DNA of 64,000 nt, from assembly GCF_018143015.1 (NCBI RefSeq), contig NC_054746.1, positions 30,345,129 to 30,409,128 on the forward strand, given 5' to 3'. The position numbers and the translations under genes were made by a program. Positions 58,278 through 64,000 of this stretch are shown here, piece after piece. This DNA comes from Lytechinus variegatus (lineage: Eukaryota; Echinodermata; Echinoidea; Temnopleuroida; Toxopneustidae). Positions within the stretch are counted from its first letter, which is position 1. Every line of letters begins with the position of its first letter. Below the pieces are notes generated by a model, which saw nothing but the letters and a program-made list of their open reading frames with translations, had not been told where the DNA came from and did no database searches.

Positions 58278-59258
58278 TGCTTTATCTTAAGAATTCCGTC
58301 CAATTTATTTATTAGATAATATATTCAATGCAGTTGATGTCCAAGCAAGTGTTTAAAAGTGCCTTTTTATACAGTACTACTAATAACATGGAAATGTATG
58401 TGTATATATGTATTTGTTACACATTTGAGTTTCTTTTAAGCACTGTAAAAACAAAACTGTCGGGTCTCATAGTGTATCAAAAAGGATAGTGATTACGGCG
58501 CTTATTTTCCATGAATAATTTAACATTGTAGTCAATGCAATCATGAAAAAAAAGTTCTATCATGATTGCTAAGCTTTGTGTTACATGCCCCAGGTTTATG
58601 TATTTCTACGTCAGAGATGTTTCTAATCTATATGTAACGTGCAAGGTTTTTTGTCTCACTTGCATAGCAGAGCGACCAATTTGTGGGTATCAACCAGCTA
58701 TGTTGCATAGCCTGTCTGTATGTCTTCCATCATTTGCCTTATCCATATTTGCATCTTGTGTTTCTTTTCATTTTCATGTGAAATAATAATTATACATAAT
58801 TCTTACATCTCTATCAGCTTCCAAAAGAATTGGATATTATTACCTCTTAGCCCATGCAGCCCTTTGCAGCATGCCAGCATTGAGTGTACAAGAATAATTT
58901 CCATGGTTGTACACATATTATTCATGAGGGGGTATGTGTACGCAAGGTTTTCAATAACAGATCACAAGGGAGTGTGGGTATGAGTTGCAGGATCTGTCAC
59001 ACTCTTAGTGGTATTTTGTTATAATTTGCATTTAAGAACATAGATCTTGGGAAAAACAATGGAGGGGGTAATTTCCACTCTCCGGTCCCTCCTTTGGTGT
59101 GTATGGCAGTGATAATATCAAAATGGTGACATTATTTGGAACCTGAACACTATTTGGGTTGTTCACATCCTACCACTGTCTGCTTTGCAATGACCAAATG
59201 AAATAAATGACAAAGATGACCGTTTCCCATAAAAGAGCAATGTATGTAATTTATGGCG
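58278..59258. other. Intergenic or long 3' untranslated sequence
   Basis: No gene or repeat recognised. It lies between the convergent genes and may be transcribed if the distal poly(A) signals are used. Confidence 0.45.
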
Positions 59259-59415
59259 CAGTCACATTTCCCCTACGGTGGCCGTACGACGAGTCAAAAA
59301 CAGCTGTTTTTAACATTTTTTTTGTACCAGCCTCATAAAGGTGTGGTTTGAATAAAAATGAATAAAACAACTGTTTTCGACTCGCCGTGCAGCCACCGTA
59401 GAGGAAACGTGACTG
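59259..59415. mobile_element. Foldback MITE-like palindrome
   Basis: The left arm CAGTCACATTTCCCCTACGG continues GTGGCCGTACGACGAGTC. The right arm ends GACTCGCCGTGCAGCCACC then GTAGAGGAAACGTGACTG, its complement with a few mismatches. Length 157 bp. Target duplication is not clear. Confidence 0.75.
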
Positions 59416-61814
59416 AAGTATTATGCTGACATACATTTTGCTCTCAATGTTTTGATGGGTAGGCAATATACATCAATATTGTATTTTAAAGTGGTTTATG
59501 TACTTCTATTAGGCTATAATTTTGAGCCCTATTTCATTTACAGTTAAGTTTACTATTATTCTACCATGGAAACCTTGATGTGATTGTGTATTATCATGGT
59601 AATTACCATGATGGCAAAAATTATTTTCTGTATGAAATATTATCTTGCAGTTGAAAAGCTCTCAAACTTACTCTAAACCATCTACAAAGCTTATTAGCTA
59701 TTCTCCCCTCCTTTTGGAGTCGAGTGGACACTGACAAAGTTTTCACATTGGTATTGCGTTTTATTAGCGAGTGTGATATTTATATTGAGATACATGCATT
59801 CCATAATTGCATGATGTATTGTGTGCTGATCTACAATGGAAAATAAACACAATATGATAAATAATACAATTATTACATGTGAAAGATTGAATGTTTAACA
59901 AGTGTCTTTATTTCAGTTGCCAGTACACGAACATGTTTTCTTCAAATATATACATATCAAACATACATATACAGAAATGTACTTTCATTTAAAATTTGTA
60001 AATTTACTTAATATCCAGACAGATATACATTATTACCAATATTATTTACAATATTGTTTTGCTTAATTTTTCAATTTTCTACCTGCAAATTCAATGTTTC
60101 TTTCTTTTGGCCACAGTAGTCATTCTGATATCATGAACAGAAGCTACAAAATGAATGAACCTAGAGTATCAAAGAAAAAAAATACATACATGTAGCATGT
60201 GATGTTATTCCAAGTAGAGCTTTGAATCTAAAAGACTATACATGTAGCTTGAACTTTGATTAAATTTTGCAACTTTTACTATATACATGTCACACAAATA
60301 CCAACATGTATAGTTTCTTGTTGCAGACCCGATTGAAAAATAATTTAGTTGTAGTCAAAATAATCCAAAATACATGTAATCAACATGATTTGGGAGATGA
60401 ATACATTTTTACTAAAAATGTAGGTCACAGAACTTCAAGGCATATACAGGTAGGATTGATACATCCAAGAGTGCAAGACGGTCATAGTAATGTACAAGTA
60501 TAAATTTCAATAAATAACTGCAATTTCAGGAATGCCATCTAATTAACTAAATTTGGCAAAATGGTCTCTTTTTCTCTTACCCCTTTCAAAAATGGAGGGG
60601 GGGGGGCTGTCATTCCATCAGAACATTTTTTTATGAAACTTATGAAGACATTCTTGTGCAAATTGATTTTTTTCCTCTCAATTTGTAAAAGCTCCATAAT
60701 TACCAATATGCAATTTGATTTTGGTAGTTACTTAATGTAACTTAAAAACTGCAAATTGCTGATGACATTACACATTCAAGAAACATCAATAATTCATTAA
60801 TTACACATAGGTATGATCTCTTTATTAAGGTGTTTTTTCTGTTTCCTTACACTGATAGAAATGAGGTAGAAGCTACATGTGCAACTAGAGCACACATAAA
60901 TATGGATGCGGGATTGCACACAGAAAAGGTTACACATTAAAGATTTTTTTTTATTTAAAGCATGATTCTATCTTTGGGTAAATTGTACAAAGAGTGGATC
61001 TGTTATTTGTAATAGTGAAAAACAAAAATACTCAAATTTCAGTACAAATTCTTGTAAGGCTTGAGATCTAAAATGTACATGTATGTTGATAGGTGAAGAT
61101 TAAGTGACTTTTCTACCAATTAAGTCAAATGCTACTCTGTACATCACTGCCCAGAAAGTGAACTTCAAGAATTTGATTCAAATCTTATGAAGGGCATAAA
61201 CAAGCAAATTTTTTGACATGGTATGAAGATTCATATAATGTAGGCCTGCAATGTATTCACATTGAATTCACATTAGAATCAATGTTTCTAAAATTCTTTC
61301 CAATGATGAATAGATTAAAATGAGGTTACATTCATTCAAATACAGATTTTATGCATCTGCTCCAACAAGTCTATGAAATTATGATTATATTTTGTTTGTA
61401 AATGATGGACAGTAAAAAGGCTGGGACTAAGGTCCTTCAGACCACTGGAATACCTTTTGGGTTAGCAGGGATATTTTTGCATATCATGTTTTATATTTAA
61501 AACGGATTTTTTTAATAAAATGTTTTGAATTGAATTTTTTGAAAAATGCAGTGTCGTTAGAAGTGATGTATCAAACATTCAGTTTTCACTTTTATTAACT
61601 AAGAAAATATCCAACATCTATGAAAACCAAAACTCAGGATAGTGATTAAAGATACATGTACTTTATAGTATGTGTAGATTATCCGCTGAATACTATGTAA
61701 GAAAAGTAGAAGTAATCCACCAAAGTTAACACAGAAATTAAAATCTCAGCCCTGATAAACCCTGCAAAATTTCATTCACACTAGTACTACAAGTACAAGT
61801 TTCAAACATTCAGT
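59416..61814. other. Intergenic stretch between convergent genes
   Basis: AT-rich with many ACATGTA strings and a G run at 60596-60606. AATAAA (plus strand, 59842) and TTTATT (minus-strand signal, 59908) lie close together. No coding frame is supported. Confidence 0.5.
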
Positions 61815-61820
61815 TTTATT
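61815..61820 (-). terminator. Possible poly(A) signal of the ZDHHC22-like gene
   Basis: TTTATT on the plus strand reads AATAAA on the minus strand, about 170 bases past the stop codon. Other copies lie further on, so usage is not certain. Confidence 0.35.
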
Positions 61821-61989
61821 TTATTATCCTCTGATGGAATTTCACCAAACCTTCATTGCTGTTTAAGTCTTTTTTTCCCCAGTTTCAATCCCAATGAACA
61901 TATCAGGAAGGAGGAATTCTCCAGCAGACAAAAAAAAGGTTAGCAAAATCAAACCAAGCTCAAAATATTACATGCATAAACATATATTC

Positions 61990-62877
61990 TCAATTCTCCA
62001 GTTTTTCATACAACCCATTACCACATTGAGGGAATGGCAATGGTACAACCATTCCAATAAACCAGTATTTTCCAAAGACATCAGTCCATTTAGCGCACAT
62101 TCCTGCCTGGCGTTTCAGTCTAAACTTCTCTCCATAGAGGGCCTCGTGTGTTGTCAACCCTGTTACTACCAAGAAAATCTGCCATGCAAAGAACCCAGCA
62201 GCTACAAAGCCACCAACCAATAGGATGTAGAGTAACAGAGTCGATGCAAGCTCCATTGCATCAGTATGGCCAGAAAACCAGCCTACCACAGCCCTGGGTA
62301 GGAGGAGAAAGTAGGTCCAGGCACCAGGGAACTCCACGGAATGGGCTAAACTCAGGTACAAGGCCGTCAGGAACAGAGAGTAGAAAGCTGTTACCATTGA
62401 GTACCAGCAAAACCAGATGAAATACTTCTGATTATGATACCCAATGCACTTTCCAAGCAGATAGCAGTGATGATCGTGTTTAAGAATTACAGATTTACAC
62501 AACCTACAATAATGGGCACGGATTGGCAGTGAAGTCTTAGTCCCTCCTCTCAACTCATAATTGCTTGGTATTGATGTGTTTGTAAATACAGCTAGTAGAA
62601 AATTTGCAAAGGTAGATCCAAAGGCAAATGTGGTAAACATCAGGTGCTTCCATGCAATGAAACCAAGTTTTTCCACTGCTTCAGGGATGGTAAAAAAAGT
62701 AACGGTAGTCGATGATACAAAGAGTAACAACAGAATGAATACAACTCCAACACGGTTAAATATCTTAGCAATTTTTAACTGCAATGTGCTTCTTTCCCAG
62801 TTTTTATCAAGTGCTGGTTTATTCTTATGACGACTGCTCCGAATGTTTGACAGCCGTTTCTTATGTTGAATCTGCAT
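61990..62877 (-). CDS. ZDHHC22: DHHC palmitoyltransferase, ZDHHC22-like, 295 aa, single exon
   Basis: Multi-pass S-acyltransferase that attaches palmitate to cysteines of target proteins at ER/Golgi or plasma membranes. Four hydrophobic segments are at about 43-64, 78-99, 152-178 and 211-239. Between the second and third lies the catalytic loop: HYCRLC (122-127), DHHC (135-138) and C144 followed by IGYHNQKYF. A TTHE tetrapeptide (242-245) fits the TTxE motif after the last membrane segment, and FGKYWFIGMVVP near the end matches the ZDHHC22 tail as I recall it. The first C-x2-C pair of the usual cysteine-rich domain is absent, as in vertebrate ZDHHC22 to my memory. The start at 62877 is supported by an in-frame TGA two codons upstream. 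The coding region has no intron. The DHHC assignment is firm; the ZDHHC22 subgroup is likely. Confidence 0.9.
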   Translation of the reverse strand: MQIQHKKRLSNIRSSRHKNKPALDKNWERSTLQLKIAKIFNRVGVVFILLLLFVSSTTVTFFTIPEAVEKLGFIAWKHLMFTTFAFGSTFANFLLAVFTNTSIPSNYELRGGTKTSLPIRAHYCRLCKSVILKHDHHCYLLGKCIGYHNQKYFIWFCWYSMVTAFYSLFLTALYLSLAHSVEFPGAWTYFLLLPRAVVGWFSGHTDAMELASTLLLYILLVGGFVAAGFFAWQIFLVVTGLTTHEALYGEKFRLKRQAGMCAKWTDVFGKYWFIGMVVPLPFPQCGNGLYEKLEN

Positions 62878-63490
62878 GACTCAGTCTGTAGTGATAGTGT
62901 TATAATCACACAGCATGTTTGCTGTACATACAAGTCATGTAGGCCTAGCTGGTCTGTACCCTCTCTTCTATCCACACCCAAATGCTTTAGGCATAAGTTT
63001 ACCACGAGTAAAGTCAGCGTTTCTTTTGCGTCGAGCACTTTACGTACCAGGAATGCACGAACGTCTAGTAGATCTATCTATAGATTACACCAAACAACGC
63101 ACGTGGGACCGAAGTAAATAATGCCAACAACATCGTTGTAAAATATTTGAATATTTCATGTAAAGTTCCATCTGTAGACAGCTATTAAAGTTTGGGAAAT
63201 ATCAGTAACCGTCAGCAACATCCACAATTACAAATGGCATGGAATATAACAAGAATACGGCAGTTTGTTGACTGTTCCTTCCCCTCTTTGGCTTTTGCTC
63301 CGATCAATACCAGACGCTAAATTCGTAGTCTCGCGAACAGGCGTAGGTCTAGATCTAACTCAGTATCAGGCTACTCGAACATGGGTTTTCGGTTTCAAAA
63401 CTTAAATCGTTTCCCAAAGTAAATGAAGAACAAATTGATTATGATATTAATTAGATTCCACGTCGATTCAATTGTGTTTTCACCTAAAAT
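62878..63490. other. Upstream region of the ZDHHC22-like gene
   Basis: It should hold the promoter and 5' untranslated region. A plus-strand frame (ATG at 62914 or 62915 to stop near 63121, about 68 codons) ends VDLSIDYTKQRTWDRSK. It has a protein-like composition but no family I recognise. Confidence 0.35.
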
Positions 63491-63494
63491 CAAA

Positions 63495-63560
63495 GGTCAT
63501 TTCGTCCGCGGAAATTTTGACAAGCAAAAAAAGTCCTCACTTTCAAAAAAAAAAAAGGGG
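63495..63560 (+). mobile_element. Interior fragment related to the hAT-type element at 38383-38645
   Basis: CGTCCGCGGAAATTTTGACA is followed by AGCAAAAAAAGTCCTCA, A and G runs. The same order (CGTCCGCC, TTGACAAGCAAAAAAAA, GGTCTTCA) occurs in the complete element. No ends are visible. Confidence 0.45.
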
Positions 63561-63950
63561 GGGGGGGGACACTTGAGTAAAAACGGTATATTTACATTAC
63601 AAATTTTGATTATGGCTCTCAAAAGGGGGCACGGGCCAATATGAAATACGCTTTCATACCTTTTCCAAAATTATGATGAATAATCACAATTATAGAAGCT
63701 CTTTGCAGAAAAAACTACTAGCGGGTAAATGGGGGTAGTTAATGGCCATCATCTCTGTTTGACCCATTGGAGGTCGATGTACTATTCCTTGATATGATGA
63801 GAATTTTATCAATTCGTCTTCACGTGAGTGCTGTGGATTCAGTTCAGATAACATCATTTCCATTTTGCTTTCCTGTAAAAAAAAAACGAATAAATTCTTT
63901 ACCTTAATTCAGATAGAAAGAATAAGAACAAGTGGAATGACTCTGGCCGT

Positions 63951-64000
63951 CTCACCTGCATCACGAGATTCAACATAGCAGCATTGCTGACTTTGAAAAC
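63951..64000 (+). mobile_element. Left end of a second GTCTCACCT element, cut by the window edge
   Basis: GTCTCACCTGCATCACGAGA followed by TTCAACATAGCAGCA matches the left end of the element at 9177-9722 with a few changes. Confidence 0.75.

Overview
The window looks like invertebrate deuterostome nuclear DNA, most likely from an echinoderm and probably a sea urchin. This is an inference from three things: AT-rich, gene-poor sequence; a gene with short exons and long introns with canonical GT-AG borders; and many short repeats and tRNA-derived SINEs of the kind found in sea urchin genomes. There is no bacterial-style operon structure, no CRISPR array and no virus.

Roughly the first 44 kb holds no gene I can support. 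It carries microsatellites (AAAGA, GA, AAT, CTA, ATGA/ATAA), a 67-bp minisatellite, several foldback DNA transposons (TTAA, TA, 5-bp and 8-bp target duplications), a tRNA-derived SINE and a decayed non-LTR retrotransposon. The rest is plain non-coding DNA, possibly with cis-regulatory segments.

Two convincing protein genes lie in the last 20 kb, in convergent orientation. The plus-strand gene (coding exons from 45619 to 57157, nine coding exons, 298 aa) is a KATNBL1-like protein, a katanin p80 con80-domain regulator of microtubule severing. All exon phases agree and the length is close to the family's. A possible untranslated first exon ends at 44456. A short alternative last exon at 46620-46647 could end the protein at 59 aa. 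Its introns are loaded with transposons: a hAT element nested inside another hAT element (both with perfect 8-bp target duplications), a 5'-truncated LINE that stops 14 bp before a coding exon, and a tRNA-like SINE. The minus-strand gene (61990-62877, 295 aa, uninterrupted) is a DHHC palmitoyltransferase most like ZDHHC22.

The most interesting signals are: the LINE fragment abutting a splice acceptor; the short alternative isoform; nested transposons with readable insertion order; a roughly 105-115 bp internal cassette shared by transposons with different terminal repeats; and a 3' tail shared between the SINE and the LINE. I found no clear new multi-gene system. All homology calls are from memory of the families; no search was run.
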